Origin: Streptomyces verrucosisporus
GTDB taxonomy: Bacteria > Actinomycetota > Actinomycetes > Streptomycetales > Streptomycetaceae
Assembly (NCBI RefSeq): GCF_017114865.1
Contig: NZ_JADEYH010000030.1
Coordinates: forward strand, 1 to 58,146
Direction of reading: 5' to 3'
DNA: 58,146 nucleotides
Shown here: piece by piece, positions 1-9,108 of the stretch
Layout: the number at the start of each line of letters is the position of its first letter
Position numbering within the stretch: position 1 is the first letter of the stretch
The notes under the pieces: model-generated
Databases searched by the model: none
Told to the model about the DNA's origin: nothing
The model's input: only the letters and a program-made list of their open reading frames with translations
Translations under genes and position numbers: made by a program

Positions 1-148
1 TTCAGGCCGGGCCCCTCGTAACGTTTGCGCGGCTTTCCGCGCCGCCCCGCCTCCTGCGGCATCCCGCGCCGCTCCGCACCGCCGCGCACGCCCCCGTCCC
101 CCACGGCCGGGATTCCGGTTGTCGGTCCCCGGCGTTACGGTCTGTGAC

Positions 149-2371
149 ATGTCGTTCCAACCCGCCGTCCTCGAGGCCGTCCTCGAGCGCATCACGTACG
201 CCAACGAGGAAAACGGCTACACGGTCGCCCGCGTCGACACCGGGCGCGGCGGCGAGCTGCTCACGGTCGTCGGCTCGCTGCTCGGCGCGCAGGTGGGGGA
301 GTCGCTGCGGATGGAGGGCCGCTGGGGCTCGCACCCGCAGTACGGCCGCCAGTTCACCGTGGAGAACTACACGACGGTCCTGCCGGCCACCGTCCAGGGC
401 ATCCGGCGCTATCTGGGCTCCGGACTGATCAAGGGCATCGGCCCGAGGATCGCCGAGCGGATCGTGGACCACTTCGGGCTGGAGACCCTGGAGGTCATCG
501 AGAACGAGCCGGAGCGCTTGATCGAGGTGCCCGGCCTCGGCCCGAAGCGGACGAAGCTGATCGGCGCGGCGTGGGAGGAGCAGAAGGCGATCAAGGAGGT
601 GATGGTCTTCCTCCAGGGGGTGGGGGTGTCCACCTCGATCGCGGTGCGCATCTACAAGAAGTACGGCGACGCCTCGATCTCGGTGGTGCGCAACCAGCCC
701 TACCGGCTGGCCGCCGACGTGTGGGGCATCGGCTTCCTGACCGCCGACCGCATCGCGCAGGCCGTCGGCATCCCGCACGACAGCCCCGACCGGGTGAAGG
801 CCGGGCTGCAGTACGCGCTGTCGCAGTCGGCCGACCAGGGGCACTGCTACCTGCCGGAGGAGCGGCTGATCGCCGACACCGTCAAGCTCCTCCAGGTGGA
901 CACCGGCCTGGTCATCGACTGCCTGGGCGAGCTGGCGGGCGAGGAGGAGGGGGTGGTGCGCGAGCAGGTCCCCGACCCGGAGCACCCCGAGCAGCGGGTC
1001 TCGGCGGTCTACCTGGTGCCCTTCCACCGCGCCGAGCTGTCCCTGTCGGCCCAGCTGCTGCGCCTGCTGCGCACCGGGGAGGACCGCATCCCGGCCTTCC
1101 GGGACGTCGACTGGGAGGCGGCCCTGTCCTGGCTGGCGGAGCGCACCGGGGCCGAGCTCGCCCCCGAGCAGCGGGACGCGGTGAAGCTGGCGCTGACCGA
1201 GAAGGTGGCGGTGCTCACCGGCGGGCCCGGCTGCGGCAAGTCCTTCACCGTGCGGTCGGTGGTGGAGCTGGCGCGGGCCAAACGGGCGAAGGTGGTGCTG
1301 GCCGCGCCCACCGGCCGGGCGGCCAAGCGGCTGTCGGAGCTGACGGGGGCGGAGGCGTCCACCGTCCACCGGCTGCTGGAGCTCAAGCCCGGCGGGGACG
1401 CCGCCTACGACCGGGAGCGGCCGCTGGACGCCGATCTGGTGGTCGTGGACGAGGCGTCCATGCTGGATCTGCTGCTGGCCAACAAGCTGATCAAGGCGGT
1501 GGCGCCGGGAGCCCACCTGCTGCTGGTGGGGGACGTGGATCAGCTGCCGTCGGTGGGGGCGGGCGAGGTGCTGCGCGACCTGCTCGCCGAGGGCAGCCCG
1601 ATCCCGGCGGTGCGGCTGACGCGGATCTTCCGGCAGGCCCAGCAGTCCGGCGTGGTCACCAACGCCCACCGCATCAACTCCGGGGTCCCGCCCATCACCC
1701 AGGGCCTGCCGGACTTCTTCCTCTTCGTCGAGGACGACACCGAGGAGGCGGGCCGGCTCACCGTCGACGTGGCGGCCCGGCGGATCCCGGCGAAGTTCGG
1801 CCTCGACCCGCGCCGCGACGTGCAGGTGCTGGCGCCGATGCACCGGGGTCCGGCCGGAGCGGGCACGCTCAACGGACTGCTCCAGCAGGCCGTCACCCCC
1901 GGCCGTCCCGATCTGCCCGAAAAGCGATTCGGCGGACGGGTTTTCAGGGTGGGGGACAAGGTCACTCAGATTCGCAACAACTACGACAAGGGGGCGAACG
2001 GGATCTTCAACGGTACGGTGGGCGTGGTCACCGCCCTGAGCACGGAGGAGCAGCGTCTGACGGTGCGCACCGACGAGGACGAGGAGGTGGGCTACGACTT
2101 CGACGAGCTGGACGAACTCGCGCACGCCTACGCGGTGACCATCCACCGCTCCCAGGGCAGCGAGTACCCGGCGGTGGTCGTACCGGTCACCACCGGAGCC
2201 TGGATGATGCTCCAGCGCAACCTGCTCTACACGGCCGTGACGAGGGCCAAGCGCCTGGTGGTGCTGGTGGGGTCGCGCAGGGCCCTGGGCCAGGCGGTGC
2301 GGACGGTATCCGCGGGACGGCGCTGCACCGCACTGGACCACCGATTGCGCGGCACGCCACACCCCGCGTAA
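149..2371 (+). CDS. recD2: RecD2/TraA-type SF1 DNA helicase
   Basis: ATP-dependent 5'-3' DNA helicase of the RecD2 branch of superfamily 1, expected to act on DNA ends and stalled forks without RecBC. The N-terminal third carries helix-hairpin-helix repeats (GIGPRIAER, then PGLGPKR). Walker A is GGPGCGKS at about residue 362. Walker B is VVVDEAS, and a C-terminal helicase motif TIHRSQGSEYP matches UvrD/RecD motif V-VI. The length of 740 residues is normal for the family. I chose ATG 149 because the protein then begins at the conserved region; an in-frame TTG lies at 119. Neither has a strong ribosome binding site. The gene stands alone ahead of citrate synthase. Family identity is very likely; the cellular role is inferred. 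Confidence 0.93.
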   Translation: MSFQPAVLEAVLERITYANEENGYTVARVDTGRGGELLTVVGSLLGAQVGESLRMEGRWGSHPQYGRQFTVENYTTVLPATVQGIRRYLGSGLIKGIGPRIAERIVDHFGLETLEVIENEPERLIEVPGLGPKRTKLIGAAWEEQKAIKEVMVFLQGVGVSTSIAVRIYKKYGDASISVVRNQPYRLAADVWGIGFLTADRIAQAVGIPHDSPDRVKAGLQYALSQSADQGHCYLPEERLIADTVKLLQVDTGLVIDCLGELAGEEEGVVREQVPDPEHPEQRVSAVYLVPFHRAELSLSAQLLRLLRTGEDRIPAFRDVDWEAALSWLAERTGAELAPEQRDAVKLALTEKVAVLTGGPGCGKSFTVRSVVELARAKRAKVVLAAPTGRAAKRLSELTGAEASTVHRLLELKPGGDAAYDRERPLDADLVVVDEASMLDLLLANKLIKAVAPGAHLLLVGDVDQLPSVGAGEVLRDLLAEGSPIPAVRLTRIFRQAQQSGVVTNAHRINSGVPPITQGLPDFFLFVEDDTEEAGRLTVDVAARRIPAKFGLDPRRDVQVLAPMHRGPAGAGTLNGLLQQAVTPGRPDLPEKRFGGRVFRVGDKVTQIRNNYDKGANGIFNGTVGVVTALSTEEQRLTVRTDEDEEVGYDFDELDELAHAYAVTIHRSQGSEYPAVVVPVTTGAWMMLQRNLLYTAVTRAKRLVVLVGSRRALGQAVRTVSAGRRCTALDHRLRGTPHPA

Positions 2372-2503
2372 CTTTCCGGAGGCACTCCGTGCCACCCGCG
2401 GGCCTGCTGGCCGACCCCGAGTGCACCGCACAGCACCGAATGGGAGACAGTGGGACGAGGACAGGGCACTCGAAGATGAGGCACTACGTCGGTGAGGGAT
2501 GAC

Positions 2504-3808
2504 GTGAGCGAACACCGTGAAAGCGATGGCGCAGTGGTACTGCGGTACGGGGACGGCGAGTACAGCTTCCCGCTGGTCGGCAGCACTGTCGGTGACAGTG
2601 GTTTCGACATCTCCAAGCTGCGCGCCCAGACCGGTCTGGTGACCCTGGACTCCGGTTACGGCAACACCGCCGCGTACAAGTCGGCGGTCACCTTTCTCGA
2701 CGGCGAGAAGGGCATCCTCCGATACCGCGGGTATCCGATCGAGCAGCTCGCCGAGCACGGCACGTTCCTCGAGACGGCGTACCTGCTGATCAACGGAGAG
2801 CTGCCCACGGTCGACCAGCTGGCCGGCTTCCGCAACGAGATCACCCAGCACACCCTGCTCCACGAGGACGTCAAACGGTTCTACGACGGCTTCCCGCGGG
2901 ACGCCCACCCGATGGCGATGCTCTCCTCGGTGGTGAGCGCGCTGTCCACCTTCTACCAGGACAGCCACAACCCCTTCGACGAGCAGCAGCGGCACCTGTC
3001 CACCATCCGGCTGCTCGCCAAGCTGCCCACCATCGCGGCGTACGCGTACAAGAAGTCGGTGGGCCACCCGGTGGTCTACCCGCGCAACGACCTGGGCTAC
3101 GTCGAGAACTTCCTGCGCATGACCTTCTCGGTCCCGGCCGAGGAGTACGAGCTCGACCCGGTCGTCAGCAGCGCCCTGGACAAGCTGCTCATCCTGCACG
3201 CGGACCACGAGCAGAACTGCTCGACCTCCACCGTGCGCCTGGTCGGCTCCTCCCAGGCGAACATGTTCGCCTCCATCTCCGCCGGGATCAGCGCCCTGTG
3301 GGGCCCCCTGCACGGCGGCGCCAACCAGTCGGTGCTGGAGATGCTGGAGCGCATCAAGGCCGAGGGCGGTGACGTCGACTCCTTCATCCGCCGGGTGAAG
3401 AACAAGGAGGAGGGCGTCCGGCTGATGGGCTTCGGCCACCGCGTCTACAAGAGCTTCGACCCCCGGGCGAAGATCATCAAGGCGGCGGCGCACGATGTCC
3501 TCTCCGCGCTCGGCAAGTCCGACGAACTGCTGGACATCGCGCTGAGGCTGGAGGAGCACGCGCTGGCCGACGACTACTTCGTCGAGCGCAACCTCTACCC
3601 GAACGTCGACTTCTACACCGGTCTGATCTACCGGGCCATGGGCTTCCCGACCACCATGTTCACCGTGCTGTTCGCGCTCGGCCGCCTTCCCGGCTGGATC
3701 GCCCAGTGGCACGAGATGATCAAGGAGCCGGGCTCCCGCATCGGCCGCCCGCGCCAGATCTACACCGGCGTCGTCGAGCGCGACTACGTCCCGGTGGAAC
3801 AGCGCTGA
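2504..3808 (+). CDS. gltA: Citrate synthase (type II)
   Basis: Condenses oxaloacetate and acetyl-CoA to citrate at the entry of the TCA cycle, in the cytoplasm. The active-site region GPLHGGANQSV is followed by MGFGHRVYKSFDPRA, which together carry the catalytic histidines of the family. Length is about 434 residues, as expected for the hexameric type II enzyme of actinomycetes. GTG 2504 (MSEHRESDG) is preferred because it matches my memory of how Streptomyces homologues begin; an in-frame GTG lies four codons upstream at 2492. A strong hairpin follows the stop. The gene appears monocistronic. Confidence 0.95.
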   Translation: MSEHRESDGAVVLRYGDGEYSFPLVGSTVGDSGFDISKLRAQTGLVTLDSGYGNTAAYKSAVTFLDGEKGILRYRGYPIEQLAEHGTFLETAYLLINGELPTVDQLAGFRNEITQHTLLHEDVKRFYDGFPRDAHPMAMLSSVVSALSTFYQDSHNPFDEQQRHLSTIRLLAKLPTIAAYAYKKSVGHPVVYPRNDLGYVENFLRMTFSVPAEEYELDPVVSSALDKLLILHADHEQNCSTSTVRLVGSSQANMFASISAGISALWGPLHGGANQSVLEMLERIKAEGGDVDSFIRRVKNKEEGVRLMGFGHRVYKSFDPRAKIIKAAAHDVLSALGKSDELLDIALRLEEHALADDYFVERNLYPNVDFYTGLIYRAMGFPTTMFTVLFALGRLPGWIAQWHEMIKEPGSRIGRPRQIYTGVVERDYVPVEQR

Positions 3809-3851
3809 ACGGGCGTACGGCCGCCTAGAGCCGCCTGCTGCGGTCCCGCGG

Positions 3852-3888
3852 GCCCCGTTCCGCACCCCGCGAGGGTGCGGAACGGGGC
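3852..3888 (+). terminator. Terminator after citrate synthase
   Basis: A perfect 16-bp stem (3852-3867 with 3873-3888) and 5-nt loop, 43 bases after the citrate synthase stop. There is no U-tract, as is common in Streptomyces. Confidence 0.85.
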
Positions 3889-4297
3889 TCGCGGTGTGTT
3901 CCCGGCGCGGCGGAGAGGTGGAGGAGCCGTGAAGAAGAGTGACGCAGGTCACACATAAAGGGGGGTAACCATTCGGCGGACTCGTGTGTCTTATGGGGTG
4001 GCGTCGGCACTCCGGCGGAGCCGCCGCCGCCCGCCGTGTTCGTCTGTGGGGGACGAGGACGGTGGTCCGCGCAGGCGGTGTGCCTCGGGGGAGCTTGAGC
4101 GGCCCTCTCGCCCGTGCACCGCCCGGCAGACACCCGGCCAGGATCCCGTGGGGGGAGTCCATGACCGGGAAAAGGAGGCGCCCCGTCGACGGGCCCGTGG
4201 GGGGACTCGTCGCTCGGGGCGCTTCTGTGTGCGGAAAGGCCCTCGCCGTGTGTGCCGCGCGTGCCCTGGGAGCCCCCGCCGCGCGGTGCCGAGGCGT
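3889..4297. other. Non-coding gap with a Crp-like palindrome
   Basis: This 409-base stretch separates citrate synthase from the end of the lasso exporter and holds no convincing gene. At 3939-3952 there is GTGACGCAGGTCAC, which fits the GTG-N6-GNCAC Crp consensus known in actinobacteria. At 4161 an ATG follows a strong GGGGGAG ribosome binding site, but its frame continues deep into the antisense of the exporter gene and has no recognisable protein. Either an undetected short transcript starts here or the Crp-like site is fortuitous. Confidence 0.4.
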
Positions 4298-6193
4298 CTA
4301 CGGGTGGCCGGAGGGCTCCTCAAGGGCCTGGGCGAGGGAGCGGTCCGCCACGAGCTGTGTGGCGGCGAGCCCGGCGTACAGCGGGTCCGAGCGCAGCAGA
4401 TCGGCGTGGCTGCCCACCGCGCGCACCCGGCCCTCCTCCATGACCACGATGCGGTCGGACCGCACCACCGTGGAGAGCCGGTGCGCGATGGCCAGGACGG
4501 TGGTCTCGGCGGCGAGCTCCATGACGACCTCGCGCAGCGCCTCCTCGTTGACCGCGTCGAGCTGCGAGGTCACCTCGTCGAGCAGCAGCAGCCGGGGTCT
4601 GCGCAGCAGTGCCCGGGCGATGGCGATCCGCTGGCGCTCGCCGCCCGACAGCGTCACCCCCCGGTGGCCGACCTGTGCGTCCAGGCCGCCGGGCAGCCGC
4701 TGGAGGAGGCCGTCGAGCCGGGTGCGCGACACCGCGCGCCGCACCTCCTCCTCGGCGGCGTCCGGAGCGGCCAGCAGCAGGTTCTCCCGCAGGGTCCCGG
4801 CCAGTACGGGCGCGTCCTGCTCGACGTAGGCGATCGCCGACCGCAGTTCGGCCAGCGGCCAGCGGCGGACGTCGCGCCCGCCGACGGACACGGTGCCCGC
4901 GTCGTGCTCGTAGAAGCGCTCCAGCAGCGCGAACACCGTCGACTTCCCGGCGCCGGAGGGGCCCACGAGCGCCGTCAGGCCGCCGGCGGGCACCTCGAAG
5001 GTCACCCCCCGGTGGGCCGGGGGGTGACCTTCGCCGTAGCCGAAGACCACGTCCTCGAACGCCACGCCGAGCGGCGTCCTCTTCGAAGGCGCCCCCTTCA
5101 CGGGCGTCTCCTTCCCGGGCGCCCCGTCGCCCGGGGGCTCACTGCCCGGGGGCTCACCCGGCAGTTCCTCGATCTCCCGGATGCGCCGCACCGCGGCCAG
5201 CCCGCTGTTCAGGCCGCTCCAGCCGTCGGTGAGCCGGCCCAGGGGGCCCATCAGGGTGAAGAGGTAGAGCAGGAAGGCGATCAGCGAGGAGATCTCCATC
5301 GCTCCGGAGACGGCCCTGGCACCGCCGACCCCCAGCACGGCCAGGAAGGCGAACTGCATCGCCACGGAGGTCGTGACGTCGGACACCGAGTTCCACCAGG
5401 CCACCGCCACACCGCGGTCGTGGGCCCGCCGCGCCGCCTCGGCGACGGCCGCGGTCTCGCGGTCCTCGGCCCCGCCGGCCTTGACGGTGCGGAACGCCTG
5501 CAGCGCGCGGTCCAGTGCCGAGCCCATCGCGCCGACGGCCTCCTGCGCCTGGTGCTGTGCCCGCTGGATCCTCGGCATGAGCAGGGCGAGCAGGCCCAGG
5601 GAGGTGAGCACGGCGAGGAGGGTGACCCCGAGGAGGACGAGGTCCACGACCGCCATCAGGACGACGGTGCCCAGCAGTACCAGCGCCCCGGTGACCGCGT
5701 CGGCGACGTTGCGGGAGAGCACGGTGCGCAGCAGCGAGGTGTCGCCGGTGGCGCGGGAGAGCAGGTCGCCGGGGGTGAGCCGGTCGACGGCCGCGACCCG
5801 CAGCCGCAGCATCCGGCCGACGAGTCGCCGCCGGGCCCGCAGGACGGCGCCCTCGCCGGCGCGTGCCATCAGATACCCGCCGGCCGCCGCGAGGAGCGCC
5901 CCGAGGAGCACGACGAGGGTGAGGAGAAGCAGTGGCCGGACGGGTGAGCGCCCCTCCGCGAAGGCGTCCACGGCGTGCTTGGCCATCAGCGGCATGGCCA
6001 GGTCCGCGCCGGAGCCGAGCAGGGACAGCAGCCCTCCGCCGGCCAGTGCCCGCCGGTGCGGCCGGACCTGCTCCAGGAGCAGCCGCAGCGGGGAGGGGCC
6101 GCCGGCCGGCCCCCGGTCCTCAGTCTCCTTCGGAGTCTCTTCCGGCTCCGCCGGGTCCGCCGCCGGATCCACCGGGGCCTTCGCCTGAGTCAA
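4298..6193 (-). CDS. lasD: Lasso-peptide ABC exporter (permease-ATPase fusion)
   Basis: A half-type ABC exporter, predicted to pump the mature lasso peptide out across the membrane and give self-immunity. About 60 cytoplasmic residues precede a six-helix membrane domain (residues about 45-330) and a nucleotide-binding domain. Walker A is GPSGAGKST at about 410, the signature is LSGGERQ at about 511 and Walker B is LLLLDE. The length of 631 residues fits the family. The start is TTG at 6193 with GGGGAGGA seven bases upstream, so it overlaps the protease gene by 74 bases; GTG 6172 is a possible later start. It is the last gene of the lasso operon. A Gly/Pro-rich linker (about residues 345-365) precedes the ATPase domain. 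Confidence 0.9.
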   Translation of the reverse strand: MTQAKAPVDPAADPAEPEETPKETEDRGPAGGPSPLRLLLEQVRPHRRALAGGGLLSLLGSGADLAMPLMAKHAVDAFAEGRSPVRPLLLLTLVVLLGALLAAAGGYLMARAGEGAVLRARRRLVGRMLRLRVAAVDRLTPGDLLSRATGDTSLLRTVLSRNVADAVTGALVLLGTVVLMAVVDLVLLGVTLLAVLTSLGLLALLMPRIQRAQHQAQEAVGAMGSALDRALQAFRTVKAGGAEDRETAAVAEAARRAHDRGVAVAWWNSVSDVTTSVAMQFAFLAVLGVGGARAVSGAMEISSLIAFLLYLFTLMGPLGRLTDGWSGLNSGLAAVRRIREIEELPGEPPGSEPPGDGAPGKETPVKGAPSKRTPLGVAFEDVVFGYGEGHPPAHRGVTFEVPAGGLTALVGPSGAGKSTVFALLERFYEHDAGTVSVGGRDVRRWPLAELRSAIAYVEQDAPVLAGTLRENLLLAAPDAAEEEVRRAVSRTRLDGLLQRLPGGLDAQVGHRGVTLSGGERQRIAIARALLRRPRLLLLDEVTSQLDAVNEEALREVVMELAAETTVLAIAHRLSTVVRSDRIVVMEEGRVRAVGSHADLLRSDPLYAGLAATQLVADRSLAQALEEPSGHP

Positions 6194-6614
6194 CGCCGTC
6201 CTCCCCGCCCGCCGTCACCGTCATCAGGGGCCGCAGGCCGTCCGGATCCTGTTCCCCGACCGCCCTGCCCCCGGCCCGCACCCAGGCGTGCGCGGAGAAG
6301 GGCGGCGCACTGCGCACCCCCGCGCACCAGTCGGGCCACATCCCCGACATCCGGCAGACCAGGGCGATGGCGACGGAGCGCGGCAGACAGCCGTACCAGC
6401 CGGCGCATCTGCGGCTGGAGGCGACCACCGCCTCGTACACGCGCAGGGTCTCCTCGTACCCGGCGGGGCGGGCGCCGCGGCTGACCCGGGCCAGCACCCG
6501 GCGCAGCCGCCCCGGACGCAGCCGGCTCAGCACCAGGGCCGCGGCGACGGCCGTGCGCACCCGGACGCCGCCGGAGCCGGAGCCGCGGCGGGGCATGGTC
6601 ATCTCGGTGGTCAC
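6120..6614 (-). CDS. lasB2: Lasso-peptide leader protease (transglutaminase-like B2)
   Basis: Cysteine protease of the lasso B2 family, which removes the leader from the precursor in the cytoplasm before cyclisation. The transglutaminase-like triad is visible as Cys76 (in GCLPRS), His109 (in AHAWV) and Asp123 (in EQDPDG), in the order and spacing of the family. A basic N-terminal segment (residues 9-45) precedes it. The GTG start at 6614 overlaps the RRE gene stop by four bases (GTGA), indicating translational coupling. Length is 164 residues; the Gly/Pro/Asp-rich last 30 residues look like a dispensable tail and overlap the exporter start. Confidence 0.9.
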   Translation of the reverse strand: MTTEMTMPRRGSGSGGVRVRTAVAAALVLSRLRPGRLRRVLARVSRGARPAGYEETLRVYEAVVASSRRCAGWYGCLPRSVAIALVCRMSGMWPDWCAGVRSAPPFSAHAWVRAGGRAVGEQDPDGLRPLMTVTAGGEDGVDSGEGPGGSGGGPGGAGRDSEGD

Positions 6615-6862
6615 GGCGCGAGGAGCTCCGCCTCGACCAGTCGGCCGGTGAGCTCCGCGACGTCGGCCTCGGCCTCGGCACGGCCGACGTCGTACTCCTC
6701 CAGCAGCCGCTCGACGGCGGCCTCCCGGCCCCGCCCCTGGGCGAGCGCGTCCACCACGATGGCGCCGCACTCGTTCAACTGCCAGTAGGAGCCGCTGCGT
6801 TCGTCGAGCAGTACGGCGCCGTACTCGGTGGTGGTCATGGCCACACCCTGTCTGAGCTTCAC
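6611..6862 (-). CDS. lasB1: Lasso RRE protein (PqqD-like B1)
   Basis: An 83-residue RiPP recognition element of PqqD fold, which binds the leader peptide and presents it to the B2 protease. The motif LLDERSGSYWQLNECG is typical of lasso B1 proteins (a strand, then the Y/F-x-L-N element). The GTG start at 6862 overlaps the cyclase stop by four bases; a longer upstream frame is rejected because it runs through the cyclase gene in another phase. B1 and B2 are separate genes, as is usual in actinobacterial lasso clusters. Confidence 0.92.
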   Translation of the reverse strand: MKLRQGVAMTTTEYGAVLLDERSGSYWQLNECGAIVVDALAQGRGREAAVERLLEEYDVGRAEAEADVAELTGRLVEAELLAP

Positions 6863-8766
6863 GAGATCGCCTCGCTCCTGTCGGGATCGCGGTGTTCCTC
6901 CCCGGCCGGCCAGGCGTCCTCGGCCGTACGCAGCCAGGTCTCGCAGGAGACCGTGGCGTCGACCGGGTACCGCTGGAGGACGGGGGAGTACGGGTCGTCG
7001 GCCAGCCGCTCCAGCCGGGCGGCCTCCACGAGCCCGCGCCGGGCCAGCAGGGAGCCGTCCCACAGCGCGCGGAACCCGGCGGAGTGCTCGCGCAGCCCGC
7101 GCACATGGTCGGCCGACATGTGGTCCTTGGTGGTCCGGGCCAGCAGGCGGGCGGGCACCACCTCGCGCACCGCCTCCACCAGCAGCGGCTTGTACCGCCA
7201 GGGGACGACCCGGTCCTCGACGCGGACGGCGAGGACGGCCTCGATCACCCGGTCGTCGTAGAACGGCGCGGCCACCGGCAGGCCGGCGGTGACCCCCACG
7301 TCCTCCAGCGCCTGGAAGCCGCGGGCGCCGACCCGGAGGGTGTCGAGGTCCGCGTGCAGTCCGGGGCGGGGGCTCAGCGGCTCGGCGTGCCCGGCCGCCG
7401 AGCGGAACTCGTCGAGGATCAGCGTCCCGGCCTCACCGGTGAGCCAGGGCGGCAGCGACTGCCGGGGCCCCCAGCCCAGCAGCGGGCCGCGGTCGTCGGG
7501 CGGCTCGCGGGTGACGGCGCCGGCCAGCCAGGAGGCGTACGAGGGGCGTGACAGCAGGCCGCGCAGAGTGGGCCACAGGGGCCGGCCGTACTGGTGCCGC
7601 AGCGCGCCGATCCGGTTCCAGGCCTTCAGCGGGCTGCCCGGAAGCAGGTCCAGGCAGGCCGAGGGCAGGCCGTTGAAGAGTTCGTCGCCGCCGTAGCCGG
7701 TGAGGTGGTAGCGGGAGCCGGTGGCGGCGGCGCGGCTGAGCAGCAGGTAGGCCCTCGCCCGGGCGGAGGCGACGGGGAGGGGCTCGTCCAGCAGTTCCCC
7801 GGCGTTGCCCCGCAGGTCCGCGTAGAACAGCGGGGCTTCGTCGGCCGGGACGATGTGGTGCTCGACCGTCCGGCCGGCGCCGCGGCGGGCGTCCTCGGCT
7901 CCACGGCGGGCCCACATCTCGTCCTCCGAGTGGCCGTCCCGCGCGGCGACGGTCAGCAGCGCCGTCTCCCGCTCGCCCGGCGCCCGCCGGGCGAGGAAGA
8001 CGACGGAGGTGGAGTCCAGCCCGCCGGAGAGTTCGCAGCTGATACGGGTGTGCCCGGCCAGATGGGCGCGGACGGAGTCCGCCAGCGCGGCGGCCAGGAG
8101 GGGGGCGCCCCGTTCCGCGCGGAGCTCCGGCTCGGGGGGATGCCACCAGCGCCACACGGTGTGGCGGGGGCCGCCGGGGCCGTCGCGCAGGCTGAGCGCG
8201 TACGCCGGATCGACCTCCTCCAGACCGTGCCACAGGGGGCGGTTCCGCAGCGGGTGCGGTACGAAGTCCAGCAGGCGCAGGGCGAGCGCGCCGTCGTCGA
8301 TCCCCGCCCCGGTGAGGTGGGCCAGGAGGGCGGGCCGGTCGGAGGCGACGCGTGCGCCGGCACACCGGGCGTGGTGGACGCGCCGGTGCCCGGACGCCGT
8401 GCCCCGCACGCAGACCTCGTCCCCCATCCGGGAGACGACGTGGTGGATGCCGGGCAGCCGGGTCAGCCGGCGGTGGAGGTCGGCGGTGTCGCGGGCCGGG
8501 CCGAGGACGCCGTGCAGGTCGGCCTCGGGGACGCGGTTCGGGCCGATCAGCACCAGGGAGTCGTCGCCGCGCGTGGCCTGGCTGACCTGCCGGAAGGGGA
8601 GGCGGAAGACGATCCAGGGACGCCCCGAGGGGTGGCGGACGACCCCCGTGCCCGCCGCCTTCGCCGGGAGGGCCGGGCGAAGACGCCCGGCCACGGCCTG
8701 TCCTTCGGCCGTGTCCGGGAGGACCGCGAAGAAGTCACGCAGGTGACCGGGCATCTTCTTCACCAC
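6859..8766 (-). CDS. lasC: Lasso-peptide cyclase (asparagine-synthetase-like)
   Basis: ATP-dependent macrolactam synthetase that adenylates the ring Glu/Asp side chain of the core and joins it to the N-terminal amine. The PPi-loop motif SGGLDS is at residues 247-252, and the C-terminal domain has the asparagine synthetase fold. The N-terminal part resembles the glutaminase domain but starts without the catalytic Cys, as is normal for lasso C proteins. Length is 635 residues. The gene begins with GTG 8766 (ATG 8754 is an alternative), eight bases after the precursor stop, and ends overlapping the RRE gene. Confidence 0.92.
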   Translation of the reverse strand: MVKKMPGHLRDFFAVLPDTAEGQAVAGRLRPALPAKAAGTGVVRHPSGRPWIVFRLPFRQVSQATRGDDSLVLIGPNRVPEADLHGVLGPARDTADLHRRLTRLPGIHHVVSRMGDEVCVRGTASGHRRVHHARCAGARVASDRPALLAHLTGAGIDDGALALRLLDFVPHPLRNRPLWHGLEEVDPAYALSLRDGPGGPRHTVWRWWHPPEPELRAERGAPLLAAALADSVRAHLAGHTRISCELSGGLDSTSVVFLARRAPGERETALLTVAARDGHSEDEMWARRGAEDARRGAGRTVEHHIVPADEAPLFYADLRGNAGELLDEPLPVASARARAYLLLSRAAATGSRYHLTGYGGDELFNGLPSACLDLLPGSPLKAWNRIGALRHQYGRPLWPTLRGLLSRPSYASWLAGAVTREPPDDRGPLLGWGPRQSLPPWLTGEAGTLILDEFRSAAGHAEPLSPRPGLHADLDTLRVGARGFQALEDVGVTAGLPVAAPFYDDRVIEAVLAVRVEDRVVPWRYKPLLVEAVREVVPARLLARTTKDHMSADHVRGLREHSAGFRALWDGSLLARRGLVEAARLERLADDPYSPVLQRYPVDATVSCETWLRTAEDAWPAGEEHRDPDRSEAIS

Positions 8767-8773
8767 GGGACGG

Positions 8774-8893
8774 TCAGACGAACCGGCGGGAGAAGTACTC
8801 CCAGTACTTCCCGACGAAGTAGCCGGCGGTCCTCTCGCGGAAGCCCCCCTGCTCGAAGAGGGCGGGCTTCACATAGGTCTTCTTCTGCTTCAT
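8774..8893 (-). CDS. lasA: Lasso-peptide precursor, keywimysin-like core
   Basis: A 39-residue precursor. The leader has the actinobacterial lasso motif Y-x2-P-x-L-x3-G-x5-T: Tyr7, Pro10, Leu12, Gly16, Thr22. Thr22 sits at the penultimate leader position and Ala23 is last, so the predicted core is GYFVGKYWEYFSRRFV (16 residues). The ring would join Gly1 to Glu9 (nine residues) with a seven-residue tail YFSRRFV, whose Arg, Phe and Tyr side chains could act as plugs. It has no Cys, so it is a class II lasso peptide. From memory the core resembles keywimysin and SRO15-3108. ATG 8893 is preceded by GAGGAG about 11 bases upstream. It is the first gene of the operon. Confidence 0.92.
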   Translation of the reverse strand: MKQKKTYVKPALFEQGGFRERTAGYFVGKYWEYFSRRFV

Positions 8894-9108
8894 GTCGTGC
8901 GCACTCTCCTCTGTCGACAGAACAGCCGTGTACTGGTGCGAACACTCACACGCAGTGTGCGGTCTGTTGCTGGAGTGACGGACGGGATCACAGTCACAGT
9001 GAGTCCAGCGGGTCCGCAACACACTTTTGCGCCATCCTCGGCGGTTGGCGGAGTCCTGGATTTGCCAAAGAAACCACTTGGCGCTCAAGTGATCGACTGC
9101 CTGCCCAT
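8894..9108 (-). promoter_or_regulatory. Lasso operon promoter region with palindrome
   Basis: This 215-base stretch upstream of the precursor is more AT-rich than its surroundings and has no gene. An inverted repeat cacac-gca-gtgtg at 8947-8959 lies 54 bases before the precursor start and is a candidate operator. No unambiguous -10/-35 pair could be picked by eye, so the promoter itself is inferred from position. Confidence 0.5.

Noticed and set aside
2..4162. A 1386-codon open frame on the minus strand
   Set aside because: It is the antisense of recD2 and citrate synthase, with Arg/Gly/His/Val-rich low-complexity translation and no domain. High G+C genes produce such frames.
4161..4829. Plus frame starting at ATG 4161 with a strong ribosome binding site
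   Set aside because: Most of it is antisense to the lasso exporter and Ser/Arg-rich. Kept only as a note in the gap entry.
8894..9088. In-frame upstream extension of the lasso precursor (65 extra residues)
   Set aside because: The ribosome binding site GAGGAG and the conserved leader support ATG 8893; the extension includes the promoter region.
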